The position numbers were made by a program, and so were the translations under genes. From JAJNPS01 sp031378845 (GTDB lineage Bacteria; Pseudomonadota; Alphaproteobacteria; Rhodobacterales; Rhodobacteraceae): a stretch of 64,000 nt of DNA. The stretch spans positions 62,001 through 126,000 of the forward strand of contig JANNES010000018.1 of the NCBI GenBank assembly GCA_031378845.1, written 5' to 3'. Shown piece after piece: positions 25,233 through 33,850 of the stretch; position 1 is the first letter of the stretch, and the number at the start of each line of letters is the position of its first letter. A model generated the notes under the pieces. That model was not told where the DNA came from. It saw only the letters and a list, made by a program, of their open reading frames with translations, and ran no database searches.

Positions 25233-25370
25233 ATGTACGGATACATCCGGCTGTTCCTTCCGAAACCCTGGGCCGAAGTTGTTCAGGCGTTGTTCTTCGT
25301 GCTGTTGATCATCGGGATCCTTGTTGCATCGATTGCGCCCTCTGCCGACTTCAACTACGGGCAGCGTTAA
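25233..25370 (+). CDS. Small DltX-like membrane protein with C-terminal F-x-Y motif
   Basis: A 45-residue protein. An amphipathic head (MYGYIRLFLPKPW) leads into one transmembrane helix (about residues 16-35) and a short tail, ADFNYGQR, with Phe40 and Tyr42. The Gram-positive DltX protein has the same plan: about 45-50 residues, one helix and a conserved F-x-Y-type tail whose tyrosine has been reported as an acyl relay between DltB and DltD. A good ribosome-binding site (GAGGT) precedes ATG 25233. The stop overlaps the start of the SGNH gene (TAATG), so the two products should be made together. Homology to DltX is inferred from layout, not proved. Confidence 0.7.
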   Translation: MYGYIRLFLPKPWAEVVQALFFVLLIIGILVASIAPSADFNYGQR

Positions 25371-26542
25371 TGACACTGGCATGGAAAACAACAGGTCCGC
25401 AGCGTCGAGCAGAGGTGAAGTTTTCGCTATTGGTGATAGGGGTTGTCGCAGCCACTTTGCTTGTTACGGAGGCGATCCTGCAAGTTCGCAATCTGTCGAC
25501 CAATGTGGACGTTCAGCACCAGGGCTTCGATTGGGACAAATTCGCCGTCACCATGATGACCAATGACGCGCAAGAAGGCTTTGCGCGCTTTGTGCCCGGT
25601 GCGGTCTTTGACGACTTTGAGGTTAATTCCATCGGACTGCGCGGCCCGGAGGTCGCTATCCCGAAACCCGCAAAAACACTTCGGTTGGCCTTCCTTGGCG
25701 ACAGTGTGGTCCTAGGGGCCTCGTTGCCGTTGAAAGACACATTGCCGGACCTGGTCAGCAAGTATGTCCAGAAGAATTTTCCAGAATGTGCCGTCGACTA
25801 CATCACTATTGCAGGACCAGAATACTCATTTAACGCCCTCGAAGTGCTGCTGACAGAACTCAAACCGATGACTGAGCCAGATGCCTATATCCTGCTTGCG
25901 GGGGCATTTTTTGAGACGCTTCGCGAGCTGGAGAAGTCTGAACGTCCATTTCCGCTTTATCTGAGGCAGGTCAGCAAACCGGTTTTCGAGCCTCTGTTGT
26001 GGAAGAAGATTACGTACAGATACGAGGTCGCAAAGAGTAAGATTGACTTCGAAAAAGAAGTTGATCTCTACGACAGGATCGATACAGCGAAGTTTGCAGC
26101 AACATTCAGGTCCTTGATCTCTCCGCTGGTTGACTTGATTGACGATACTCCCGTCGCGATCGTCACATATAGAGGGCAGGAGCGGGATTGGATGAACAGG
26201 GATCAATTGCAGGAATACTTCGAACTCCCTTTAGGTCGAACCAACGGTCTTTCAATCGATGGCATGATAAAATTGCGAGCGATCTTGCGCGGGGAACTTG
26301 ATCATATCGCGAAAGAGCTTCACTGGCTTCAAAGTGATCCGATATCAAGTATTGCAGTAAATAGTGCAAGTTATGCAGATCGCATACATCTGACCGCGCA
26401 AGGCGAACAGCTGATTGCTGAGTCAATTGCAAATACTGTAACGGATGCGATCAAGTATCATGGAGCTTCATGTGGGATTGTTGGCTCGGACGTCGAGAAC
26501 GGGACGAGCGATGCCCGCGCACCGTATTCAAGTGATCTCTAG
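25370..26542 (+). CDS. Membrane-anchored SGNH/GDSL hydrolase-like protein (DltD position)
   Basis: A 390-residue protein with an N-terminal signal anchor (about residues 17-35) and a periplasmic SGNH domain. The nucleophile motif is LAFLGDSVVLG (Ser112) and the catalytic pair is D-x-x-H in YADRIHLTAQG (Asp337, His340). Proteins with this fold next to an MBOAT gene (AlgX/AlgJ, DltD, PatB types) usually transfer or remove the acyl group on the exported polymer. Its position after the small F-x-Y protein matches DltD. Codon use becomes less GC-rich from the middle of the gene onward, which hints at horizontal origin. Confidence 0.82.
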   Translation: MTLAWKTTGPQRRAEVKFSLLVIGVVAATLLVTEAILQVRNLSTNVDVQHQGFDWDKFAVTMMTNDAQEGFARFVPGAVFDDFEVNSIGLRGPEVAIPKPAKTLRLAFLGDSVVLGASLPLKDTLPDLVSKYVQKNFPECAVDYITIAGPEYSFNALEVLLTELKPMTEPDAYILLAGAFFETLRELEKSERPFPLYLRQVSKPVFEPLLWKKITYRYEVAKSKIDFEKEVDLYDRIDTAKFAATFRSLISPLVDLIDDTPVAIVTYRGQERDWMNRDQLQEYFELPLGRTNGLSIDGMIKLRAILRGELDHIAKELHWLQSDPISSIAVNSASYADRIHLTAQGEQLIAESIANTVTDAIKYHGASCGIVGSDVENGTSDARAPYSSDL

Positions 26543-26892
26543 GCGAAGTGTCGTTCTTGCAAAGATTGCCCGCAGCTTGAGGTTAAGTGGCCGGCAATGG
26601 TGTGTCTTTCCAGCCGAGATGGCAAAAGTCACGTGGCACGAAACTGTCCGTGATACGGGGATGCGCCACAACGACCGGAAGTGAAGGATTGATTGGCCCG
26701 GCGAGATGTACCATCCAGCTCTTGGATCTGGAGAGGTGCCTCTGCTTTCACTGAAAATACCGAACCTGATTTGAAGTTTCCAGCGTTGACCGTGTGTGGT
26801 CGCTATTCTTGACGACTTGGCAGGCTGCACGGTAGAGTATCCGTCTCGGTCTTTTGAGTTGGACAAATCAGGGTGATCGAACGGCAAAGGGC
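26543..26892. other. Intergenic stretch between convergent genes
   Basis: This 350-base gap lies between the SGNH gene and the convergent acyltransferase-3 gene. No coding sequence or clear terminator hairpin was recognised. Base composition is lower in GC than the rest of the window. Confidence 0.45.
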
Positions 26893-27996
26893 TTACTCTT
26901 GAGCTTTGATTGGGGACCGAGCAGATGGTCGTGTCAATCGCGCGCCCAAGTCGATACCTGGCTTTTCGATGAAGAGATAGGTCATACGTGCCAGGCAATA
27001 TGACGCAATGATTGCGGCGGCTGTCGCAGTCAGTTCAAGCGCAAGACCGGAGACACCCGCATGCCTAAGCAGAAAGATCGACCCATACAAGGGCATCATA
27101 TGGACGAGATAGATCGAATAGGAGATCTCCCCAAAATGAACTGCGGGCTTTGAGCTTAGTACTGCTGCAAGAATGCTGGCCCGGCTGTTGCGCCAAGCAA
27201 ATACGGACATGAGGACCATGGCCCATATCAACAGCGAAACGGCCTGGATTGGTCCGTCGTCTATGATTGCCAAGAATGACACTGCCAATGTGGTTGCAAC
27301 CCAGACACGCTGCTTGGCAGTGTTTTCAACCGCAAGATAGCTGCAGATTCCAACGAAGAAGAGTAAAAGCTTTGATCCTATGAAAGCATCAGAAAAATAC
27401 CGTGACGCAAACCAAAGAAGTACTCCGAGACCAACAACGATCGGCAAGCGATCACGAGACAAGAGCGACCAGACAAGCAGCGGCGCAAGAAGATAAAACT
27501 GCCATTCCAAAGATACACTCCATGCCTGGCCAATGATCGTATATGCAGATTGTGGAAGGACCGAATTTGGGATCAGACCTTGCACCAGAGGTATGTGAAC
27601 GGCGAAATGCGCGGGAAAATTTGCCAAAGCGATCCGCGCAAGTTCAACGCGATTGGCGTTTACCGCGGTTTCGTCGGCGAGGCTCGCCCATGCCTGCATT
27701 TGAACTGGAAGCAGAAGCGCAGATGACACAAGTGCGAAAATGTAGAGCGGAAAGATGCGAAATGCGCGTCGCGTCACGTATGCCCCGTAGGTTTCATGCT
27801 TTCGTATAATCAGGCGCGCGATCACAAAACCTGACAGCATGATGAAAACATCGACTGCGAGATGGTTTTGATCGATGAGTGGCAATCGCCAGCCGAAGGT
27901 CAGGGAAATGTGGCCAAAGACGACCCACCATGCCATGGCACCGCGAAGCCCTTCGAATGCGCTGATCTTTGTGCCCGAGTTTTTTGGTTCGATCAT
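26893..27996 (-). CDS. Acyltransferase-3 family membrane protein (OafA-like)
   Basis: A 367-residue polytopic membrane protein of the Acyl_transf_3 family, which O-acetylates or otherwise acylates sugars of surface polysaccharides and lipids. The N-terminal motif SAFEGLRGAMAWWVVFGH contains the conserved Arg and His. Next come DVFIMLSGFVIARL, RRAFRIFPLY, WSVSLEWQFYLLAPLLVW and the late FGEISYSIYLVHM. About ten hydrophobic segments are visible. It is convergent to the dlt-like operon and may act on the same glycan by the acetyl-CoA route. AT content is higher than in flanking blocks. Confidence 0.87.
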   Translation of the reverse strand: MIEPKNSGTKISAFEGLRGAMAWWVVFGHISLTFGWRLPLIDQNHLAVDVFIMLSGFVIARLIIRKHETYGAYVTRRAFRIFPLYIFALVSSALLLPVQMQAWASLADETAVNANRVELARIALANFPAHFAVHIPLVQGLIPNSVLPQSAYTIIGQAWSVSLEWQFYLLAPLLVWSLLSRDRLPIVVGLGVLLWFASRYFSDAFIGSKLLLFFVGICSYLAVENTAKQRVWVATTLAVSFLAIIDDGPIQAVSLLIWAMVLMSVFAWRNSRASILAAVLSSKPAVHFGEISYSIYLVHMMPLYGSIFLLRHAGVSGLALELTATAAAIIASYCLARMTYLFIEKPGIDLGARLTRPSARSPIKAQE

Positions 27997-28562
27997 GTGT
28001 GCTCCGCGTAATGGAAGACCCCCGAAGTATCGGTAATCACCTTGAACCTAAGGCTTGCGCGCTCTGGATGTCCGAATGGCGCAAGGGTCCAGAGGCAACG
28101 ACGGCTTGCTTGTGATCGTCTCGTGAAGGCTGACGGCAAGAATTGAAGGCATCCGGGGCAGCCGATGGTGCAGTCGTTGATCCTACTGGCAGGCTTCACG
28201 TTGCTTTTGCACAAGGGTGTCCTTCAAGCACCAAAGTCTGCAAGAGGTGGCTCGAAGCTATACTACTGCAGCCAAAAAACAATCGTCGGTTGAGTGAGTG
28301 GGCATTTTGAGGCGCCAAGCTGTTCAGGTCCGGTCAGCTGGTCTGGTGAGATGGACTGCGCAAGCCGACGTGACTGCTCGTCGAGCGGCATGCCTGCAAA
28401 CCGAATCTGCTGGCGCCAGTTTTGGTTCAGACGTCATGCCTGAACGGTTCGCGACAGATGCGACTTCGATAGACGTGTCACCAACGCGTCTTTAAATGTA
28501 AAGAAAACAGAGGTTTAGCTGTGCTATGATCGAATCTTTGGTCTGTTCGGGGTAGATTTTTG
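27997..28562. other. Intergenic stretch bordering the surface-polymer island
   Basis: This 566-base gap separates two minus-strand genes, the acyltransferase gene and the TetR gene. Short frames are present on both strands (the best are about 70 codons), but none looks like a known protein. The stretch probably contains the promoter of the acyltransferase gene. It marks the end of the lower-GC island. Confidence 0.45.
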
Positions 28563-29219
28563 TTAAGCGCACAGGCCATTCTCGTCGAAGTGTCGTGGAA
28601 AAAAGGCCGCAGTGGTTGTCATGACCGTGGCAAGCGCTTCTTGCAAGGCGTAGGGCTCGCTCAACGTCATCATATCAAGCCAGACACCTTCGACGGTAAC
28701 GCGCAGCACCCGGCTGATGCGCGTAGAGTTACCGATGTAGGCGTGCTCGCTGAGCATGCGACCGCATAATGCGTCAAGCGTATCCTTGTAGATTTGATCG
28801 TTGGATCCGCAGTGCTCTTGATAGATCGGGCGACTTTGCGCTTCGCCCCAGAACGAGCACCAGGCCGACAACCGGTCAGAAGTGCAAATGCGCGGATCGA
28901 AATCGGCCAGGAGCATGGCGTTGATCTGCTCGGCTGCGGACGAACCCGCTGCGGCCAAGGCGGAGGTCCAGTTAAGCCGGTATTCTTCGGCAAGGTAGAG
29001 CAGGGTTTCCAAGAGCAGATTTTCCTTGGACGCGAAATGGAAATTCACCAGCCCGTGCGAAAGACCCGCCACTTTCGCAACCTCGCTCATCGTGGTGCGA
29101 GCGTAGCCGTGCTTGCCCATCGTCGCGATGGTGGCTTCGATCAACTGCACACGGCGTTCGTCGCGTGGCAGCTTTCGCGGCAAAGGATTGGGGTTTGGAT
29201 CGGTCGCGGCGATGGCCAT
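28563..29219 (-). CDS. TetR-family regulator, BetI-like
   Basis: A 218-residue repressor-type protein. The TetR helix-turn-helix is at about residues 25-70 (QLIEATIATMGKHGYARTTM...AGLSHGLVNFHFASKENLL), very close in wording to BetI. The C-terminal ligand domain has the BetI-type LSAWCSFWGEAQ block. BetI senses choline, and related proteins sense other quaternary or methylated amines. The gene diverges from the aminotransferase operon, and the palindrome at 29290-29305 between them is the likely operator. It probably controls region 29.3-45.1 kb. Confidence 0.87.
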   Translation of the reverse strand: MAIAATDPNPNPLPRKLPRDERRVQLIEATIATMGKHGYARTTMSEVAKVAGLSHGLVNFHFASKENLLLETLLYLAEEYRLNWTSALAAAGSSAAEQINAMLLADFDPRICTSDRLSAWCSFWGEAQSRPIYQEHCGSNDQIYKDTLDALCGRMLSEHAYIGNSTRISRVLRVTVEGVWLDMMTLSEPYALQEALATVMTTTAAFFPRHFDENGLCA

Positions 29220-29289
29220 GTGGTCCTCGGGTTTTGCGTCACTTTCTTTACCGCAACTGTCTGGCTTTGAAAGGCCAAATTCACTCTGA

Positions 29290-29305
29290 TTGACAGTCCA
29301 GTCAA
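29290..29305. promoter_or_regulatory. Palindromic operator for the BetI-like regulator
   Basis: TTGACAGTCCAGTCAA is a near-perfect inverted repeat (TTGAC...GTCAA, with one more paired position inside). It lies in the 131-base divergent gap between the TetR gene and the aminotransferase operon. Its form matches known TetR-type operators such as that of RutR, which have TTGAC/GTCAA half sites. The first six bases also read as a -35 box TTGACA, but no good -10 box follows at the right distance. Confidence 0.55.
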
Positions 29306-29350
29306 AATAATGTCACCCTCGGCTGGACGCAATTGTCAGAGGAGCGACCT

Positions 29351-30697
29351 GTGCAAGAGATCCCCAAGCGCAATCTGACAAGGTCCAATGCGCAGTTCCA
29401 GCGCGCTGTAAAGCGGCTGCCACTGGGTGTGGCGTCGACCTTTCGCTATTGGGGCGACGATCGCACAATCTATGTCCATCACGGCAAGGGTGGCCGGACC
29501 TGGGACATCGATGGGAACACTTACGTTGACTACCGTCTGGGCTATGGCCCTGCGATCCTGGGCTATGCCGATGACCGCGTTGATCAAGCTGCGATCAGGG
29601 GCATCCAGGTCGGCGGTGTCTTCGCGCTGTCGACCGAGCGCGAACTGATCGTGGCAGATCGCATTGCCAAAATGGTGCCTGCCGCGGAATTGGTGCGGTT
29701 CTCGAATTCCGGCACCGAGGCGGTGATGGCCTCGCTGCGGCTGGCGCGCGCCTATACCGGGCGCGACAGCTATCTGCTGGTTGAAGGCGGCTACCATGGC
29801 CTTTTCGATGCGGCGATGTGGATGGCGAACCTCGAAGACTGGGAGGCCGGATCGAACCGCGACCCGGAAGTCGTGTCTTATGGCAAGGGCATTCCCCAGA
29901 CCCTGAAGGAATTGGCGCATCTGGTGCCGATGAATGATTTCCAGCGGCTGGAAGATACGTTCAAACGCCACGGCCACACCCTGGCCGCGATGCTGATCGA
30001 GCCCATTCAGGGCAATTGTTGCGGGATCACTGCGCAAGTCGAATATGTGCGGCTGGCCCGGCGTCTGTGCGATGAATATGGTGTTCTTCTGATCATCGAC
30101 GAGGTGAAAACCGGCTTTCGCGTCGGCAAGGGCGGCATTCAGGGGATCATGGGCGTCACGCCCGATATCACCACCTTTGCCAAGGCCGTGGCCAATGGCT
30201 ACCCGATTGCCGTCGTGGCGGGGCGCGAGGATGTCATGCGCACCTTTCGCTACGGCGGCGCGTCGCATGGCGGCACCTATACCGCCCATTCCGTCAGCCT
30301 TGCGGCGGCCGAGGAATGCCTGCGCATTCTGGACGAAACCCCGGCGCTGGAGACTTTGGCCAATTATGGCGAGCGGCTCAAGGCCGGGATCTCGGAGATT
30401 TTGAACGCACGGCATATTGTGCATTCTTATACCGGGCATTCGTCGATGTTCGGCCTGTTCTTTGCCGAAAAGGCCCCCGACAACTATCGCGACTGGAAGA
30501 CGTCGGATTATTCGTTCTACGACCAGATCGCTTATTACCTGCATGATCTGGGCATCATCGTGGAACCCGACAGCCGCGAGCCATGGTTCATGTGCGAGGC
30601 GCACGGGCGGGATGAAACTTGCCTGACCGACACCTTGAAAGCTGTTGAAATTGCTGTCGATCTGACGCTGGAACAGGGTGTGGCGGCGGCCCAATGA
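29351..30697 (+). CDS. Class III aminotransferase (glutamate-1-semialdehyde aminomutase-like)
   Basis: A 448-residue PLP enzyme. Visible are the substrate-pocket RFSNSGTEAVMASLRLARAYTGR region, Asp in IIDEVKTGFR that binds the pyridine nitrogen, and the cofactor lysine in ITTFAKAVANGYP. The family includes glutamate-1-semialdehyde aminomutases and many omega-transaminases. In a catabolic operon with oxygenases and a polyamine-type importer, transamination of an amine or beta-amino acid is more likely than tetrapyrrole synthesis. GTG 29351 is chosen because GAGGAG at 29339-29344 would be its ribosome-binding site. TTG 29333 is the longer alternative. Confidence 0.85.
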   Translation: MQEIPKRNLTRSNAQFQRAVKRLPLGVASTFRYWGDDRTIYVHHGKGGRTWDIDGNTYVDYRLGYGPAILGYADDRVDQAAIRGIQVGGVFALSTERELIVADRIAKMVPAAELVRFSNSGTEAVMASLRLARAYTGRDSYLLVEGGYHGLFDAAMWMANLEDWEAGSNRDPEVVSYGKGIPQTLKELAHLVPMNDFQRLEDTFKRHGHTLAAMLIEPIQGNCCGITAQVEYVRLARRLCDEYGVLLIIDEVKTGFRVGKGGIQGIMGVTPDITTFAKAVANGYPIAVVAGREDVMRTFRYGGASHGGTYTAHSVSLAAAEECLRILDETPALETLANYGERLKAGISEILNARHIVHSYTGHSSMFGLFFAEKAPDNYRDWKTSDYSFYDQIAYYLHDLGIIVEPDSREPWFMCEAHGRDETCLTDTLKAVEIAVDLTLEQGVAAAQ

Positions 30698-32310
30698 CCT
30701 ATGATGCCGTGATCATCGGGGCGGGGCATAACGGGCTGGTCGCGGCGGGGTATCTGGCGCGGTCGGGCCTGAAGGTCTGCGTCGTGGAAAAGAACGACTG
30801 GGTTGGCGGGGCGGCGGTCAGCCGCGAGCTTTTCCCCGGCTTTACCTATTCCAACTGTTCTTACGTCAGCAGCCTGTTCCGCCCCGAAATCATGCGCGAT
30901 CTGGAATTACCCCGGCACGGGTTGCAGATCATCCCATATGAAGGGGGTGCGATGTTCACCGAAGACGGCGGCTATCTGGGCATGCACCGTGACCACGATG
31001 CCAACCGGCGCGAATTTGCCCGCCATTCGCCGCGCGATGCCGAAGCCTATGATCGCTATTCCCGCGACGTGCTGCGCCATTGCCGGTTCATCCGGCCGTT
31101 GCTGATGCGCAGCCCGCCCGACCCGGCCCGCTTTCGCCCGCGCGATCTGGGCGAGCTGGCCTGGCTTGGCAAACAGATGTTCGGGATGTCCGAGATGGCG
31201 ATGTATGACATGATCCGGTTCTGGACGATGTCGATTTCCGACTATCTGGACGCGTATTTTGAGAACCCGGTGATCAAGGCCTATCAAGCCGTGGGGTCGA
31301 TCATCGGCACCGCCTTGGGTCCGATGTCGCCGGGGACGGCCTATGTCTTGCTGCATCACGCGATGGGCGATGTAGATGGCAATGTCGGCGCGTGGGGCTA
31401 TGCGCGCGGTGGCATGGGGTCGATCACCAAGGCGCTGGCCGCGTCATTCAAGGCTGCGGGGGGCGAAATCCGCACAGGCTCGGGCGTGGAGCAGGTTCTG
31501 GTCCGGGGCGGGCGCGCTTACGGTGTGGCGCTATCGGACGGTCAAGAGGTTCTGGGCCGCCGGGTCGTGTCGAACATGGATGTGCGGCGGACATTCCTGA
31601 AACATGTCGAGGAAAAGGAACTGCCCGAGGCGTTTCTCAAACGCGTGCGCAACTTCAAGACGCGGGGGTCGTCGGGCAAGCTGAACATTGCGCTTGATCG
31701 CGCGCCGCGGTTCACCGCGCTTCCAGAGGGCGCACCGAACATCAAGGGCGACATGCATTTCACCGATTCCATTGAGAAAATGGAGATGGCTTATGACGAT
31801 TGGAAGGCCGGCCATTTCAGCCGCGATCCCTTCCAGGACATGATGATCCCGACGATGATCGACCCCACGATGACCCCTCCGGGCAAACACTTCATGTCGT
31901 GTTTCGTGCAATATGCCCCGCCAAAGATCGAAGGCCACGATTGGACGGACCCAGACCGCGATGCGTTTGGTGCGGCCTGCATCGACCAGATCGAAAAATA
32001 CGCGCCTGGCTTCAAAGACAGCATCTTGCATGTCGAAGTTCGCACTCCGCGTGAACTGGAGGCGGAGGTCGGTCTGACCGAAGGGAACATTTTCCAGGGT
32101 GAGCTGACCTTTGACCAGCTTTTGTTCAACCGACCCGTGCCGGGATATGCCGACTATCGCAGCCCGATCAGGGATCTGTGGATTTGCGGGTCGTCGACCC
32201 ATCCCGGCGGCGGGGTGATGGGTGCGCCGGGACGCAACGCCGCGGCAGAGATTCTGCGCGACCTGAAGATGCAGCCCAGAGACATGAGCGACGCCTATGC
32301 CATCCTTTGA
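30694..32310 (+). CDS. FAD-dependent oxidoreductase, phytoene-desaturase-like
   Basis: A 538-residue flavoprotein. The N-terminal dinucleotide fold is AVIIGAGHNGLVAAGYLARSG with the acidic VVEKNDWVGG strand. A C-terminal segment (WICGSSTHPGGGVMGAPGRNAA) closes the FAD site as in CrtI/NAD(P)-binding-8 proteins. No carotenoid genes are nearby, so the enzyme probably oxidises or desaturates the amine-like compound handled by this operon. It overlaps the aminotransferase stop (ATGA) and the next flavoprotein gene by 14 bases. Confidence 0.85.
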   Translation: MTYDAVIIGAGHNGLVAAGYLARSGLKVCVVEKNDWVGGAAVSRELFPGFTYSNCSYVSSLFRPEIMRDLELPRHGLQIIPYEGGAMFTEDGGYLGMHRDHDANRREFARHSPRDAEAYDRYSRDVLRHCRFIRPLLMRSPPDPARFRPRDLGELAWLGKQMFGMSEMAMYDMIRFWTMSISDYLDAYFENPVIKAYQAVGSIIGTALGPMSPGTAYVLLHHAMGDVDGNVGAWGYARGGMGSITKALAASFKAAGGEIRTGSGVEQVLVRGGRAYGVALSDGQEVLGRRVVSNMDVRRTFLKHVEEKELPEAFLKRVRNFKTRGSSGKLNIALDRAPRFTALPEGAPNIKGDMHFTDSIEKMEMAYDDWKAGHFSRDPFQDMMIPTMIDPTMTPPGKHFMSCFVQYAPPKIEGHDWTDPDRDAFGAACIDQIEKYAPGFKDSILHVEVRTPRELEAEVGLTEGNIFQGELTFDQLLFNRPVPGYADYRSPIRDLWICGSSTHPGGGVMGAPGRNAAAEILRDLKMQPRDMSDAYAIL

Positions 32311-33850
32311 TGCTATCGTCATCGGGGCAGGGCCGAACGGTCTGGCGGCGGCGCATAACTTGCAAAAGCAGGGCCGCAAGGTTCTGCTGCTGGAGCGTGC
32401 CGAGGTTTCGGGTGGCGGCGCTGCAGCGTCGGACCTTGCCCCCGGTTTTGCGCGTCCCGCGCTTGCCCATCTGTCCTACAACCTTGATCCTCGTGTCGAA
32501 AAGGGGATGGAGCTTGCGCGTCACGGTCTGGCGTGGGGCGCGTGCAACCTTGCGACCACGGCGCTGTCAGCTTCGGGTGCGCATTTGCGGCTGGACGGCG
32601 CGGTGGGAAAGTCCCTGACCGGCGATGTCAGCACCGCCGACCGCGCCGCCTGGGCGGCGTTGCGTGCGCGGCTGATGACGTTCGCCCGCGTGCTGGCCCC
32701 GCTTCGCGAGATGGCCCCGCCGCGTCTGGCCAAAGGCGTCGGCAACCCGATGCTGAAACTGGCTGGCATTGGTGTGAAGGCGCGCCTGATGGGGGCGGAT
32801 GAATTCCGCGAGCTGCTGCGTGTGTTCCTGACCAACATGCATGACGCGCTGAACGACGAGCTTTCCAACCCGATGCTGAAGGGCGCGCTGGCGTTTGATG
32901 CGGGCCTTGGCACATGGCTTGGCCCCCGTTCGCCCAATTCATTGTTGATCTGGCTGGAGCGTCTGGCGGGGCAGACGGCGGGCGTTCAGGGTGCCTTGGG
33001 TTTGCCCAAGGGTGGGATGGCGGCAATCGGGGATGCGATGACCCGCGCGGCAGGGGCGGCGGGTGTCGTTATCCGGACCGGTGCTGATGTCGCGCAATTG
33101 ATAATCGAAAGCGACCGCTTGGTGGGGGTGCAGCTGACCTCGGGCGAAGAATTGCGCGCCGGGCTGGTGGTCTCTGCCATCGCCCCGAAGACCACACTTC
33201 TGTCGCTTGTCGGTCCGCGCCATCTGGATACGGGGCTGGTCAACCGCATCCGCCACCAGAAATCGCGGGGCGGGGCGGCCAAGCTGCATCTTGCCCTGAC
33301 CGCAGCGCCCGATTTCCGAGGAGCGGACTTGCGCACGCGGCTGGTTATCGCGTCGTCCGAGGACCATGTGGAGCGCGCCTTCAACCCGGTGAAATATGGC
33401 CATGTCCCCGAAGCGCCGGTCATGGAAATCGTGTTGCCGTCGGCGCATGAGGCGGGCCACGCGCCGGACGGCCAGCACCTCTTGTCCGCCATCGTGCAAT
33501 ATGCCCCACACGCGCCCACCGACCGCGATGCAGCGCGCGCGGCCATGCTGGAGGCCTGTCTGCGCCAGTTGGAAACCCACGCCCCCGGCATCCGCAAATC
33601 CATTGCCCACGCAGAGATGCTGATGCCCTATGATATCGAGACGCGTTGGGGCATGCCGGGCGGCAATTGGCATCACGGCGAGTTGTCGGTCGAGCAGATG
33701 CTGTTCCTGCGCCCCTTGCCGGGGATGGCGCAATACCAGACGCCCATCACGGGGCTCTGGCTGGCCTCGGCGGGCTGCCATCCGGGCGGCGGGATTTCGG
33801 GGGCTGCGGGATGGAACGCGGCCAATGCCATTGAAAGGGCCAAGGGATGA
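32297..33850 (+). CDS. Second FAD-dependent oxidoreductase of the same family
   Basis: A 517-residue paralogue of the preceding protein with the same two FAD-binding ends: AIVIGAGPNGLAAAHNLQKQG near the start and LWLASAGCHPGGGISGAAGWNAA near the C-terminus. The middle has diverged strongly. Adjacent paralogues with overlapping genes suggest either a heterodimer or two successive oxidations. The gene overlaps the GcvT-like gene by four bases (ATGA). Confidence 0.85.
   Translation: MPSFDAIVIGAGPNGLAAAHNLQKQGRKVLLLERAEVSGGGAAASDLAPGFARPALAHLSYNLDPRVEKGMELARHGLAWGACNLATTALSASGAHLRLDGAVGKSLTGDVSTADRAAWAALRARLMTFARVLAPLREMAPPRLAKGVGNPMLKLAGIGVKARLMGADEFRELLRVFLTNMHDALNDELSNPMLKGALAFDAGLGTWLGPRSPNSLLIWLERLAGQTAGVQGALGLPKGGMAAIGDAMTRAAGAAGVVIRTGADVAQLIIESDRLVGVQLTSGEELRAGLVVSAIAPKTTLLSLVGPRHLDTGLVNRIRHQKSRGGAAKLHLALTAAPDFRGADLRTRLVIASSEDHVERAFNPVKYGHVPEAPVMEIVLPSAHEAGHAPDGQHLLSAIVQYAPHAPTDRDAARAAMLEACLRQLETHAPGIRKSIAHAEMLMPYDIETRWGMPGGNWHHGELSVEQMLFLRPLPGMAQYQTPITGLWLASAGCHPGGGISGAAGWNAANAIERAKG

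Noticed and set aside
28298..28495. 65-codon frame in the gap before the TetR gene
   Set aside because: No similarity to any family I recognise and an uneven composition. It could be coding by chance.
29351..30697. Tetrapyrrole-synthesis role (HemL) for the class III aminotransferase
   Set aside because: The family wording is similar, but the gene is the first of a catabolic operon under a BetI-like regulator, so a catabolic transaminase is more likely.
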